The notes: generated from the letters alone by a model not told the origin. Numbered from the stretch's first letter, positions 10,207 through 19,152 are shown. The stretch is DNA of 29,329 nucleotides from Clostridium sp. CAG:433 (GCA_000433675.1 FR893551.1:1-29329), one strand, 5' to 3'. Numbers and translations: made by a program.

Positions 10207-10869
10207 TTATTCATCTTCTAATTTTGCGACTGAAAGTTTTTCTCCATCTTTAACAATTACCATAGTCGCAGATGTTTGAAAATCATTAGATTTTGTATAA
10301 TCCCAGCTAATTTTTACTTTATATGCTTCTGGATCTGTTACATTTTTAAAATCATCACTTTTTAGTTCAGTAGAAGGTACAATTTCTTCGATGCTATCGA
10401 TTGTAACACTTTTTACTTCTGGTAAGTCTTGGCTTCTATCATTATCTAAATTACTTTTAACTTGTTTATATATTCCTTCTCTTGCATAATCTACAAAATC
10501 AGATTTATAACTTGAATAAACAAATTGTACAGAACCAATGTCGTTTATACTAGTTTTATTATTTAATGTATAAAAATCTATTATAAATAATTTACTTACA
10601 ACACTAGCATATTCTTTATTATCTATTTCTTTCTTAGATAATACATTTTTTAGTTCTTTAAAATTTTCTTTAAACAATTCTGTATCTGTATCAACTACAG
10701 AATAATCAAAATTTTTAATTTGATCAACAACAGTTTTTTGTGGTTTTTCTTCACCCTTGTTTCCTACTTTTAAAGCAACAAAAACAAGAGCTGCCGCAAT
10801 CAAAAGTACAAGAATAAAAATTATTATTTTTTTCTTTTTTGACATCTTCTTTTTTTCTTTTTTCTTCAT
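10207..10869 (-). CDS. Membrane-anchored extracytoplasmic protein of unknown function
   Basis: 220 residues. A Lys-rich N-terminus (~14 residues) is followed by one hydrophobic helix (~15-34), then a hydrophilic outer domain with mixed helix and strand. This topology suggests an N-terminal anchor with the domain outside the membrane; no lipobox is seen. I do not recognise the domain. The ATG lies one base after the stop codon of the LtaS-like gene, and its Shine-Dalgarno (AGAAGGGG) is made of the last codons of that gene, so the two are translationally coupled. It is the last gene before a strong terminator. A helper role for the neighbouring envelope enzyme is possible but only inferred from position. 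Confidence 0.85.
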   Translation of the reverse strand: MKKKEKKKMSKKKKIIIFILVLLIAAALVFVALKVGNKGEEKPQKTVVDQIKNFDYSVVDTDTELFKENFKELKNVLSKKEIDNKEYASVVSKLFIIDFYTLNNKTSINDIGSVQFVYSSYKSDFVDYAREGIYKQVKSNLDNDRSQDLPEVKSVTIDSIEEIVPSTELKSDDFKNVTDPEAYKVKISWDYTKSNDFQTSATMVIVKDGEKLSVAKLEDE

Positions 10870-10870
10870 A

Positions 10871-12901
10871 TTATTCCCCTTCTACTTGCTTTAATTTATC
10901 CTTTTCTGTTTTTATTAAATCATATTTTATAATATCATTTGATATATTTAATCTCTTTGCAGCATATTCATTATTCTTTTCTATTTCATCATTATTAACT
11001 ACATAATCTGTATTTAATATCTTATATTGGTCTTTTTGACTATTATAATAAATATTATTTGTAAGCCAGTTACCATTTGGGAATACAACGACATTATCAG
11101 TTAAATTCATAATATCATTACCTAAATTATATTTTGGACTTACTCCTAACATATTAGCAAGTGTTGGCATTGCATCATACATTCCCATAGCAGTATCTAT
11201 TTTCTTAGATATATTACCATCTTTTTCCCAAATTATAAATGGAACTGATCTATTAAGTTCATACCAATAATAATCTATATCAGTATAATTTGGATCATTT
11301 TTTTCTAATACCTCATTTGTTTCTTTATTATAATTATACATTCTTACATAATCTGATTTTGCAAGTTTAGCATCATGATCACCATAGAATACTAATATTG
11401 TATTATCAAGAAGTCCAGCTTCATCTAATTCAGTTATTAATTCTCCAATTGCAGAATCTGCATAATGCGCTGATTTGAAGTAATTTCCAAGTTTTGTTCC
11501 TTCCATATATGGATATGTAACTGTCTCTTTTACTTCTTCTCCATTTTCATTTGTTTTTGTAACCTCTTCTTTAATATCTACATCAAATTCACCATATTTA
11601 TCTGTATCATCAAATGGTGTATGATTTGAAAGCATTATTAAAGTTGCATATACTTTATCATGTTCACTAAATTCTTTTTTTAATTTTTCTACTGATTGTT
11701 TAAAGAATGATTTATCTGATAAACCAAGTCCTATAACATCATCTATATTATAATCTTGTTTACTATAAAATTTGTCGTATCCAAGTTTTTTATGAAAATT
11801 ATTTCTATTCCAAAAATCACCAGTATTAGCATGCATACTAACAGTTCTATAACCTTCACCTTTTAGTAATTTCTGAAGAGTTTCATATTCTCTATTCCAA
11901 TAACTTATAGCAACCGCACCATTAGTTACAGGTAATAATGAAGTTGCAAATGTAAATTCTGAATCACTACTTGTCCCACTACTAGCTTGTGAATAATAAT
12001 TACTAAAGTACATTCCTTCATTTTTTAATCTATTTAAGTTAGGTGTTACTTCTTGTCCATTAAATGATGTATTTAATGCAGTATTTTGCATACTTTCTGT
12101 ATGAATTACTATTACATTTTTACCTTTAAATTTATCTGTATATTCATTAGTTTTATGTTCTTCTTTACTTGAATAAAACTCTCTAAAGTCTTTTGCAGCA
12201 TTATCATAACCAAATAAAGTATTAAACTTAGCATCTAAACTTTTAAATAAGTCATTTAACTGATATGTATATACACCAAATTTTTCTACTAAGAATTCTC
12301 TATTCCATTGTTTACTTAATCTACTATATTCAACACCTGTTACTGTCATAAAGAATAATGCATAAACAACTATTCCTGAAATAAGTGTTCCTGTAAACCT
12401 TTTTTTCTTATTTTCTTTTTTTGTTACTCTATTATAATGATCTTTCTTTTTTAATCTACTATGTATTATTATTAATAGTATTGGTTGCCATAAAAACATA
12501 AAATCTTTAAATTGTAATACGTTTTTTACAACTGCATCTCCAACATCTACAACAGTTAAAGATACTGCGATAAGTGAGAATGATGCGAATGACATATAAT
12601 ATGTATAATAAAGTGAATTAATTACACATACTGCCGTAAATATAATAGATAATATCATTAAATATTTAAATCTATTTTTTGGTTTAAATAAATATACAAA
12701 TGATCCAAGTAATAATATTAATGCTAAATCTGCCATTATAGGTTTTATAGCAAAATAATTATGTACTGTAAAAAATCTAAGAAGCATTCCATTAAGAAGT
12801 GTTGTTAGTACAAATGTAAAAAATAGTTTATTTGTACTTATATAATCTTTATAATCAAATTCCTTTGCTTTTTTTATAATTTTTTTTACTTTTTCTTTCA
12901 C
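10871..12901 (-). CDS. LTA synthase family protein (membrane sulfatase-fold phosphoglycerol transferase)
   Basis: 676 residues, close to the usual LtaS length (~650). Start is GTG at 12901, eight bases after GGAGG. About five membrane helices fill residues ~25-210, followed by the extracellular sulfatase/alkaline-phosphatase-fold domain. Visible motifs: HTESMQ (metal-binding Glu), GTSSDSEF near residue 312 carrying the Thr/Ser nucleophile region, NHTPF, and YGDHDA (metal-binding Asp and His). LtaS-type enzymes move glycerol phosphate from phosphatidylglycerol onto a glycolipid anchor at the outer face of the membrane. In LtaS the nucleophile is Thr in a GKTSD context; here GTSSD leaves it open whether Thr or Ser is used. 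It could be an LTA primase or another phosphoglycerol transferase rather than the main synthase. It has an own promoter and is coupled to the anchored protein downstream. Confidence 0.92.
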   Translation of the reverse strand: MKEKVKKIIKKAKEFDYKDYISTNKLFFTFVLTTLLNGMLLRFFTVHNYFAIKPIMADLALILLLGSFVYLFKPKNRFKYLMILSIIFTAVCVINSLYYTYYMSFASFSLIAVSLTVVDVGDAVVKNVLQFKDFMFLWQPILLIIIHSRLKKKDHYNRVTKKENKKKRFTGTLISGIVVYALFFMTVTGVEYSRLSKQWNREFLVEKFGVYTYQLNDLFKSLDAKFNTLFGYDNAAKDFREFYSSKEEHKTNEYTDKFKGKNVIVIHTESMQNTALNTSFNGQEVTPNLNRLKNEGMYFSNYYSQASSGTSSDSEFTFATSLLPVTNGAVAISYWNREYETLQKLLKGEGYRTVSMHANTGDFWNRNNFHKKLGYDKFYSKQDYNIDDVIGLGLSDKSFFKQSVEKLKKEFSEHDKVYATLIMLSNHTPFDDTDKYGEFDVDIKEEVTKTNENGEEVKETVTYPYMEGTKLGNYFKSAHYADSAIGELITELDEAGLLDNTILVFYGDHDAKLAKSDYVRMYNYNKETNEVLEKNDPNYTDIDYYWYELNRSVPFIIWEKDGNISKKIDTAMGMYDAMPTLANMLGVSPKYNLGNDIMNLTDNVVVFPNGNWLTNNIYYNSQKDQYKILNTDYVVNNDEIEKNNEYAAKRLNISNDIIKYDLIKTEKDKLKQVEGE

Positions 12902-12924
12902 AAAAATTACCTCCACATTAAATA

Positions 12925-12953
12925 ATTATAACACTATTTATATAATTTTTCTA
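12925..12953 (-). promoter_or_regulatory. Promoter of the LTA synthase-like gene
   Basis: Extended -10 TGTTATAAT with TAGAAA 17 bases upstream (12948-12953), the same -35 hexamer and spacing as at the giant adhesin promoter. It lies between the yihY-like stop and the GTG start at 12901. Confidence 0.65.
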
Positions 12954-12976
12954 CTACACATTATAACTATTGTCAA

Positions 12977-13798
12977 TTATTCCTGTCTAGTAATGTTTGC
13001 ATTAATACTCATACCTAAAACAAATATATAACTAATTAAATATATCCAAAGCATTAATACAATTAACTTTGATGCACTTCCATAATATACATTATATGAT
13101 GATATATTACTTATATAAAATGAATAAATCGATGTAAGTATTGTCCATAAAACAGTTGTAAATATTGCACCTTTATTTACAGATTTTGGATTAATTCTCT
13201 TATTTGGGGATATAGTATATATTATTTTAATATTAATATAAATTATAAATATAGATATAGGCCATTTTATTATTCCATAAAGGAAAATTAAATTATCTGA
13301 AACAGGTGATATTAAATCTAATTTATTTATTATTGTTAATATTCTAGAACTATATACAGGTATTACTATAATAAATGAAAATAACAAAATAAGTAATATT
13401 GACATTATTATAGATTTAATAATTCCTCTTATATTTTTCTTATCTTCTACACCATATATTATTGATGCTACACTCATAATTGATCTTGTACCTTTTGATA
13501 CTAGAAGTACTGCAGATATAATTAAAAATATTGTACTATAATTTAAAGTTTTTTCTTCTAATAATGGTATTATAAGTGAACTTGTATCTGCAGGAAATCC
13601 TGAATTAATTAAATCTACTATACTTTCAAGTGGTACTGATAAAAGTGGCGCAACTAGTCCTATTATAAGCATCATAGGAATTAATGACAATAACAAAAAG
13701 AAAGACAATTGTCCAGGTAAAACTGACATAACTGGCTTTCTCATTAATTCCAATACATCTTTTATAAATTTTCTAAAATTTGTATTTATTTTGCTCAT
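12977..13798 (-). CDS. YihY/UPF0761 (BrkB-like) family integral membrane protein
   Basis: 273 residues with about six membrane helices. The N-terminal region with LPGQLSFFLLLSLIPMM matches the conserved A/G-xx-FFxxLSLxPxL start of the YihY family. The middle contains SKGTRSIMSVASIIYGVE, corresponding to the family's SxxxxxLxxALNxIY stretch, and the C-terminal part has LIVLMLWIYLISYIFVLG, typical of family ends. Molecular function of the family is not established; the old RNase BN name is incorrect for this family. The start ATG follows an AGGTGA Shine-Dalgarno that overlaps the TAG stop of the upstream GGDEF gene, so the two are in one operon. Confidence 0.88.
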   Translation of the reverse strand: MSKINTNFRKFIKDVLELMRKPVMSVLPGQLSFFLLLSLIPMMLIIGLVAPLLSVPLESIVDLINSGFPADTSSLIIPLLEEKTLNYSTIFLIISAVLLVSKGTRSIMSVASIIYGVEDKKNIRGIIKSIIMSILLILLFSFIIVIPVYSSRILTIINKLDLISPVSDNLIFLYGIIKWPISIFIIYINIKIIYTISPNKRINPKSVNKGAIFTTVLWTILTSIYSFYISNISSYNVYYGSASKLIVLMLWIYLISYIFVLGMSINANITRQE

Positions 13799-13807
13799 TT
13801 AATTCAC

Positions 13808-15874
13808 CTATTTATCTTCTGAGGATTCTTTATTAGTCTTTATTTCAAGTACTGCCTCATTTATAGCATCATCAATTGTTTTTACATCATCAAGTATCAT
13901 ACTATATCCTAAAGATGCACCAAATTTATATGGTAAATTCTTAAATTCTTTATATAATCTTCTCATATAAGTAATTACTTTAGTTTCTTCATAACCTACC
14001 ATATATATTAAGAATTCATCACCATTTGTTCTAACAATATCACTTTGTTCTAATTGGTTATTTATAAGTATATTAGCTGCCTTTCTAATAACCATATCTC
14101 CTTCTTCATGTCCATAAACATCATTAATATGTCCAACTTTGTTTATATTTATAACAATTATTGCTTGAGGATATATTTTATTTGCTTGCCATTTAACATA
14201 ATTTTCGTTTAGATAATGTCTATTTTTAAGTGATGTTAAATGATCTACATATTTCATTTTATCTTCTCTTTTTATTTTGTTAGATACATTTTTATTTTTG
14301 AAATATACTACACTAAATGCTGTTAATATAACAAGTCCAGCAGCAATATATATATAAGTTAAATCTATTTTTTTACTATCATTATTAAATTTTAACAAAG
14401 CTCTTGATTTATATAAATCTGTATTTATTGTTGAAACATAATATTTAAATAAACTTACGAATGCTTTATTTTTATTTGTATTTAATAATATGAAATTATA
14501 ATCAGTATTTAAATCTTGTTCATATATTACTTTATAATTACTAAGTTCATTATTTTTATAATAGTTATATGTATTATAATCCATAATTACTATTTTATCT
14601 TTACCTAATGAATTAAATAAACTTGATGGTTTCTTATATGTTTTAACATCTATATTTATTTTATCACTCATATAATTTGCAAGTTTATTATCAAGCATTA
14701 ATACTTGTTTTCCTTTTAATGAAATAAGTGAATTAGCGCTTGTAGTTACATTATAGTAACTTGTTAAGACTACTACTTTTTCATTATATGGTGAAAAACT
14801 ATAATCAAAATTATTTGTTAAATTATCAAATTTATAATAGTTAAATGCAACGTCTACTTTTCCATTATTTAGTGCTTTTGTTAAATCTTTTACTGAACTA
14901 AATTCTTTTACTTTAAATGTTACACCCATTGTACTTGCAAAATCATCAAGTATTTCACTATTATATCCTATAAAATCATCATTGATTTCTGATTCATATG
15001 GTATATTTTTTACATATCCATAAACATAATCTTTACTCTTGAAATTTGCTTTTACTATTTCATCATATTCTTTTTCATCAAAATATAAGTTGAATAATCT
15101 TTCATTATATGCTTTTGAATAATTACTCTTCATCCATCTTGTATAATATTTTTTAAATATGCTGTTTAAAACGTTTTCTTCACCGTTTACTTTTAAAACA
15201 TAGTTTGTATATATATCTGTTATATTATATACTACATAAAAATTATTACTTAATATTTTATCTACATTAATATTATTTGGTATAATTGCATATTTTATAT
15301 CATTATTATTAAGTGCAGTAACAATAGCATCTACACTATTATAATTATTATATATTACTGTATCATTACTTCCAAAATATTCTTTTATAGTACTTAAATC
15401 TGATTCAAGTACACCAATTATTGCATTGTCTAAGTCACTAAATCTTTTTACTTTTTCTGATTCTTTACTTATCATTACATAATTGTCTGTATACATTAAA
15501 AGTTCATTATCATCTAATTTTTTCTTTTGATTTATTTCAAATACATATCCACTATCTTTTGATGACTTACTTGAAACATAAGGTATTTTATTAAATTCTA
15601 ATCCTGTTTCTTTTGAAAAATCATCTAGGAAATCAAAGAATACACCTTCTCCTTCACTACCAAATATAGGGATATCATTTAAAATAGAAACATCAATTAC
15701 AGTTGATTTATTTTTTTCAATCCATCTTTTTTCAAGTACTGAAAATACACCTTTTGAATCATTATTACTCTTTACTTTATATGCCGCAAAACCACCAATA
15801 AGAATGATTGCTAATACAATTATAATAGCAATTATCTTTTTAGCATTTACTTTCTTTTTCTTTTTATTTTTCAT
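13808..15874 (-). CDS. Membrane receptor with two periplasmic-binding-like domains and a degenerate GGDEF domain
   Basis: 688 residues. One membrane helix (~13-32); an extracellular region (~50-495) that looks like two consecutive SBP_bac_3 (amino-acid binding-protein) domains, the second beginning near YVKNIPYESEINDDFIGYNSEILDD; a second helix (~505-525); then a cytoplasmic GGDEF domain from ~540 (DHLTSLKNR, HINDVYGHEEGD). The signature reads NGDEF instead of GGDEF, the first metal-binding Asp of the usual DIDxFKxIND is replaced (ININKVGHIND), and the inhibitory RxxD site is EQSD. Diguanylate cyclase activity is therefore doubtful; a GTP- or protein-binding signalling role is more likely (inference). 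It lies nine bases downstream of an anchored small protein gene and just upstream of yihY, so it is probably co-expressed with envelope functions. Confidence 0.85.
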   Translation of the reverse strand: MKNKKKKKVNAKKIIAIIIVLAIILIGGFAAYKVKSNNDSKGVFSVLEKRWIEKNKSTVIDVSILNDIPIFGSEGEGVFFDFLDDFSKETGLEFNKIPYVSSKSSKDSGYVFEINQKKKLDDNELLMYTDNYVMISKESEKVKRFSDLDNAIIGVLESDLSTIKEYFGSNDTVIYNNYNSVDAIVTALNNNDIKYAIIPNNINVDKILSNNFYVVYNITDIYTNYVLKVNGEENVLNSIFKKYYTRWMKSNYSKAYNERLFNLYFDEKEYDEIVKANFKSKDYVYGYVKNIPYESEINDDFIGYNSEILDDFASTMGVTFKVKEFSSVKDLTKALNNGKVDVAFNYYKFDNLTNNFDYSFSPYNEKVVVLTSYYNVTTSANSLISLKGKQVLMLDNKLANYMSDKINIDVKTYKKPSSLFNSLGKDKIVIMDYNTYNYYKNNELSNYKVIYEQDLNTDYNFILLNTNKNKAFVSLFKYYVSTINTDLYKSRALLKFNNDSKKIDLTYIYIAAGLVILTAFSVVYFKNKNVSNKIKREDKMKYVDHLTSLKNRHYLNENYVKWQANKIYPQAIIVININKVGHINDVYGHEEGDMVIRKAANILINNQLEQSDIVRTNGDEFLIYMVGYEETKVITYMRRLYKEFKNLPYKFGASLGYSMILDDVKTIDDAINEAVLEIKTNKESSEDK

Positions 15875-15883
15875 AAGTTACAC

Positions 15884-16387
15884 CTACCAAACTACTTCTT
15901 TATTCTTAGAATTTTTATACCCCATTATAGGAAATTCTTTTACTGTTGTAGTTGTTGTTTTTCCGTTTTCATCAGTTACTTCTTTTTCAGTACCTTTTTC
16001 ATCATTTTTTGTTATAATATATTCTATATCATAGAAGTTTTTTACATCATCTGAAAATTTTTCTAATGATTCACTTGCTATCTTTTTAGCATCATCTAGT
16101 GATGTATCTTCTTTTACATTAAAGATTACATTAACAATTTTTCCATGTATATTAAGTTTTGCTTCTGTTACTTTTTCATTATCACTAATAAATTTTGTAA
16201 TTGATGATTTATCACTACTTGTAAAACTTATTTTATCAATTCCATCTAATCTATTTCCATATTTAGAACCATGTCCTGGAAAAAACACACTTTTTATTAA
16301 TATTAAACATATCAAAAGTACTAATACTAAAGCAATTAATACAACTGCTTTTTTATTTTTCATTAGTTTTTTTAATTTTTGTTTCAT
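15884..16387 (-). CDS. Small membrane-anchored extracytoplasmic protein, unknown
   Basis: 167 residues from the ATG at 16387, five bases after GAGGTG; the GTG two codons upstream lies inside that Shine-Dalgarno and is rejected. A basic N-terminus and one hydrophobic helix (~15-33) precede a domain starting YGNRLDGIDKISF, followed by strand-helix patterns (KIVNVIFNVKEDTSLDDAKKIA) that resemble a small alpha/beta fold. No recognised family. First gene after a strong promoter; its TAG stop overlaps the Shine-Dalgarno of the GGDEF receptor gene, suggesting coupled translation. Confidence 0.82.
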   Translation of the reverse strand: MKQKLKKLMKNKKAVVLIALVLVLLICLILIKSVFFPGHGSKYGNRLDGIDKISFTSSDKSSITKFISDNEKVTEAKLNIHGKIVNVIFNVKEDTSLDDAKKIASESLEKFSDDVKNFYDIEYIITKNDEKGTEKEVTDENGKTTTTTVKEFPIMGYKNSKNKEVVW

Positions 16388-16411
16388 TTTCACACCTCTT
16401 TAGCATTCTTA

Positions 16412-16439
16412 ATTATATCATATTTATTTTTATAGTCAA
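16412..16439 (-). promoter_or_regulatory. Strong promoter for the envelope/GGDEF operon
   Basis: TTGACT (16434-16439), a 16-base spacer, and an extended -10 TGATATAAT (16412-16420). Five of six -35 bases and all -10 bases match the vegetative consensus. It sits between the stop of the coiled-coil gene and the anchored-protein gene. Confidence 0.8.
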
Positions 16440-16450
16440 TTATGGTTAAA

Positions 16451-16795
16451 TTATGCGGCTTTACTTAAACCATTATTGTTATTAAATTTTGTTACCATAT
16501 TATCCACTTCAGTTTGAGTAAGATCTAAAGTTCTCATTCCGTAAAATTTTGCATTTGATGGAATATCTTTTTTTAGTTCAGATTTTTTACTACTTAATAC
16601 TGTACTTAAATCGATTATATTTGAAGTATTTTTTTCTTCTTCTTTTTGTATATTAACAATATTCTCTTCTTTAGGTGCATTATTAATAGTTGTTTCTTTT
16701 GATTCAATTTTTTCTCTTAAATCTGACATTTCTCTTTCAAGTTCACTCATACGACTTTCTAAATTTTTTATTGCTGGGTTAGTCATTCCTGCCAT
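16451..16795 (-). CDS. Small coiled-coil protein, unknown
   Basis: 114 residues from the ATG at 16795, chosen because AAAGGAGG lies seven bases before it; an earlier ATG seven codons upstream has no such site. Residues ~10-35 (NLESRMSELEREMSDLREKIE) form a clear heptad coiled coil, followed by a charged, Asn/Glu-rich linker and a C-terminal segment with KFYGMRTLDLTQTEVDNMV. No membrane segment or signal peptide, so cytoplasmic. It starts 13 bases after the DUF1292-like gene with its Shine-Dalgarno directly after that stop. I do not recognise a family. Confidence 0.8.
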   Translation of the reverse strand: MAGMTNPAIKNLESRMSELEREMSDLREKIESKETTINNAPKEENIVNIQKEEEKNTSNIIDLSTVLSSKKSELKKDIPSNAKFYGMRTLDLTQTEVDNMVTKFNNNNGLSKAA

Positions 16796-16808
16796 ATTAA
16801 TTCCTCCT

Positions 16809-17063
16809 TTAATCATTTAATGCTTGGTTTATAATTTCATTTCTAACAAGTTCCCACTCGTGTTCATCAGTTATAGCATCAAAAATAAATTCACCATTTT
16901 CATCCCTAAGTCTTGATACATAAGTTTTTATATTATCTCCATTTTTTTCATTAAAAGTATAAACTATATAATCATTATTATTATCTTTTAGGGTAAATGA
17001 AGTTATTACATCGGCCTGTATCTGCTGACCTTGTGAATTTGTAATTAACACCTTTCTATTCAT
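16809..17063 (-). CDS. DUF1292 (YrzB-like) family protein
   Basis: 84 residues from the ATG at 17063, preceded by GGAGGG. The pattern of a strand-rich start, TSFTLKDNNNDYIVYTFNEKNGD, then YVSRLRDENGEFIFDAITDEHEWELV with an acidic and Trp-containing C-terminal helix resembles the DUF1292/YrzB family of Bacillota, whose function is unknown. Cytoplasmic. First gene of a two-gene unit with the coiled-coil protein, with its own promoter directly downstream of the ligA terminator. Family assignment is by pattern memory. Confidence 0.75.
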   Translation of the reverse strand: MNRKVLITNSQGQQIQADVITSFTLKDNNNDYIVYTFNEKNGDNIKTYVSRLRDENGEFIFDAITDEHEWELVRNEIINQALND

Positions 17064-17091
17064 TTTTGTCCCTCCATATTCTATTATTAAA

Positions 17092-17120
17092 ATTATATCA
17101 TTAATCAAAGTTAAATACAA
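17092..17120 (-). promoter_or_regulatory. Promoter of the DUF1292/coiled-coil operon
   Basis: Extended -10 TGATATAAT (17092-17100) with TTGTAT 17 bases upstream (17115-17120). Confidence 0.7.
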
Positions 17121-17151
17121 TAAAAACTGTTCGATTTATATACTTTAACAT

Positions 17152-17180
17152 AAAGAAAAAGTGTAAAAAATTACACTTTT
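17152..17180 (-). terminator. Intrinsic terminator of the pcrA-ligA operon
   Basis: Perfect ten-base-pair stem AAAAGTGTAA/TTACACTTTT with a four-T loop and a T-rich tail, beginning at the ligA stop codon (TAA overlaps the first stem bases). Confidence 0.85.
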
Positions 17181-19152
17181 AAAGCATATTATTATATTCT
17201 TCTTCTGTTAATACTCTTATTCCAAGTTCATTTGCCTTAGTAAGTTTACTTCCTGCTTTTTCTCCAGCAATAACATAATCTGTTTTTTTGGTAACAGAAC
17301 CTGTAACATTACCTCCAAGGCCTTCAATTTCTTCTTTTATTTCATCTCTTGGTCTTGATAATGTACCTGTTATTACAAATGTTTTACCATTTATATTTTC
17401 ATTACTTGTATTTACTTCTTCACCTAAATATCTCATATTTAGATTTAATTCTTTTAATCTATTTATTAGATTTATATTCTTTTCATCACTAAAATAATCT
17501 ACTATAGATTTAGCAATAACATCACCAATATCATTAATTGATTTTAATTCATCAAAATCTGCTTTTATTAAATTATCCATAGTTTTATAATATTTTGATA
17601 ATATTTTTGCAGTCTTTTTTCCTACATATCTAATTCCTAAACCAAATAATAATCTTTCTAAAGAATTCTTCTTACTATTACTAGCAGATTCTAATAACTT
17701 TGATATACTTTTTTCTCCAAATCCTTCTAGTAACATAAGTTCATCTTTATATTTATCAAGAGTATAAAAATCATCTATATTTTTTAAATAACCTAAGTTA
17801 TAAAAATCCTCTACAATGCTTTCTCCAAATCCTTCAATATACATTGCATCTCTTGATGAAAAATGAATTAAACTTTCTATTTTTCTAGATGGACAATGTT
17901 CATTTTTGCAATAGTGATTAGCATCTTTTCTAACTAATACAGAATCACACATTGGACAGTTTTCAATCATTTTAAAGGGAACACTATCTTCTTTTCTTCT
18001 ATCTAATTTTACTTCTACTACTTCAGGAATAACGTCTCCTGCTTTTCTAATAGAAATAGTATCTCCTACTCTAACATCTTTATCTATGCAATAATCACTA
18101 TTATGAAGTGTAGCTTTTGATACTAATGAACCTGATACATGGACTGGCGAAAAAATTGCATTAGGTGTTATTTTACCTGTTCTACCTACCGTAAATTTTA
18201 TTTCTTTTAAAGTTGTTAAAACTTCTTTAGCAGGAAATTTATATGCAATTCCCCATCTTGGTACTCTTGATGTAAATCCTAATCTTTTTTCATCTTCAAG
18301 ATTATCAACTTTAAGTACAACACCATCTATTTCAAATGGAAGATTATCTCTTTTTTCTGATAGTGAATCAATATAATTTGTTATATCTTTAACATTTTTT
18401 GCATATCCATTTAATTTATAATTAGTTACAAATCCTAATTTTCTTAAAAATTCTAATGATTCTTTTTGAGTCTTTATACCATAATCTTCTGGATTTGGTA
18501 TAAAGTAAGCCATAAAATCTAGATTTCTTTTAGCTGCTACTTTACTATCTAATTGTCTTATAGATCCTGCGGCTGCATTTCTTGGATTAGCAAATTCTTT
18601 TTCTCCATTTTTAACTTTTTCTCTATTTGCTTCTAAAAATGATTTCTTACTCATATAGATTTCTCCACGAACTTCTATATCAATATCTTCTATTAATCTA
18701 AGTGGTACAGATTTAATGGTTTTAATATTAGTTGTTATATCTTCACCTGTAACTCCATCACCTCTAGTTGCACCTCTTACAAGCACCCCATTTTTATATA
18801 TTAACGAACCTGATAATCCATCCATTTTAGGTTCTAATGTATAATGTGCAGTACTTACTACTTTTTTTATTCTTTCATCAAATAAAATTATTTCTTCTTC
18901 ATTAAATATATCATCAAAAGAAAGCATTGGATGATCATGAGTTACTTTTTCAAATTTATCTAAAACAGCTCCTCCAACTCTATTTGTTGGGGAATCTTCT
19001 CTTTTTAGTTCAGGATACTTTTCCTCTATTGATAAAAGTTCATTATAATAATCATCATATTCTTGGTCTGTTATTGTAGGATTATCTAAAACGTAATATT
19101 CATAACTAGCCTTATTTATATAATCAATTAATTCATCCATTCTTTCTTTCAT
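17179..19152 (-). CDS. ligA: NAD+-dependent DNA ligase
   Basis: 657 residues, normal for LigA (~670). Start ATG at 19152 follows GAGGTGA by five bases and gives the usual N-terminus (MDELIDYINKASYEYYVLDNP, NAD-binding Ia domain). The adenylation domain carries the catalytic Lys in EPKMDGLSG, then VRGATRGDGVTGEDIT, NPRNAAAGSIRQLD and IDGVVLKV. An OB fold, a four-Cys zinc finger (CPMC...CKNEHCPSR), helix-hairpin-helix repeats and a C-terminal BRCT domain (GKTFVITGTLSRPRDEI) follow. It seals nicks at Okazaki fragments and in repair. It lies 13 bases after the nucleotidyltransferase gene, in one operon with pcrA, the usual partner of ligA in Bacillota. A terminator starts at its stop codon. All key motifs are intact. 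Confidence 0.97.
   Translation of the reverse strand: MKERMDELIDYINKASYEYYVLDNPTITDQEYDDYYNELLSIEEKYPELKREDSPTNRVGGAVLDKFEKVTHDHPMLSFDDIFNEEEIILFDERIKKVVSTAHYTLEPKMDGLSGSLIYKNGVLVRGATRGDGVTGEDITTNIKTIKSVPLRLIEDIDIEVRGEIYMSKKSFLEANREKVKNGEKEFANPRNAAAGSIRQLDSKVAAKRNLDFMAYFIPNPEDYGIKTQKESLEFLRKLGFVTNYKLNGYAKNVKDITNYIDSLSEKRDNLPFEIDGVVLKVDNLEDEKRLGFTSRVPRWGIAYKFPAKEVLTTLKEIKFTVGRTGKITPNAIFSPVHVSGSLVSKATLHNSDYCIDKDVRVGDTISIRKAGDVIPEVVEVKLDRRKEDSVPFKMIENCPMCDSVLVRKDANHYCKNEHCPSRKIESLIHFSSRDAMYIEGFGESIVEDFYNLGYLKNIDDFYTLDKYKDELMLLEGFGEKSISKLLESASNSKKNSLERLLFGLGIRYVGKKTAKILSKYYKTMDNLIKADFDELKSINDIGDVIAKSIVDYFSDEKNINLINRLKELNLNMRYLGEEVNTSNENINGKTFVITGTLSRPRDEIKEEIEGLGGNVTGSVTKKTDYVIAGEKAGSKLTKANELGIRVLTEEEYNNML

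Noticed and set aside
4080..10253. Many plus-strand open frames with Leu/Phe/Tyr-rich translations opposite the giant adhesin gene
   Set aside because: They are shadows of a purine-rich coding strand: low-complexity products, no Shine-Dalgarno sites, and a strong domain-bearing frame on the other strand.
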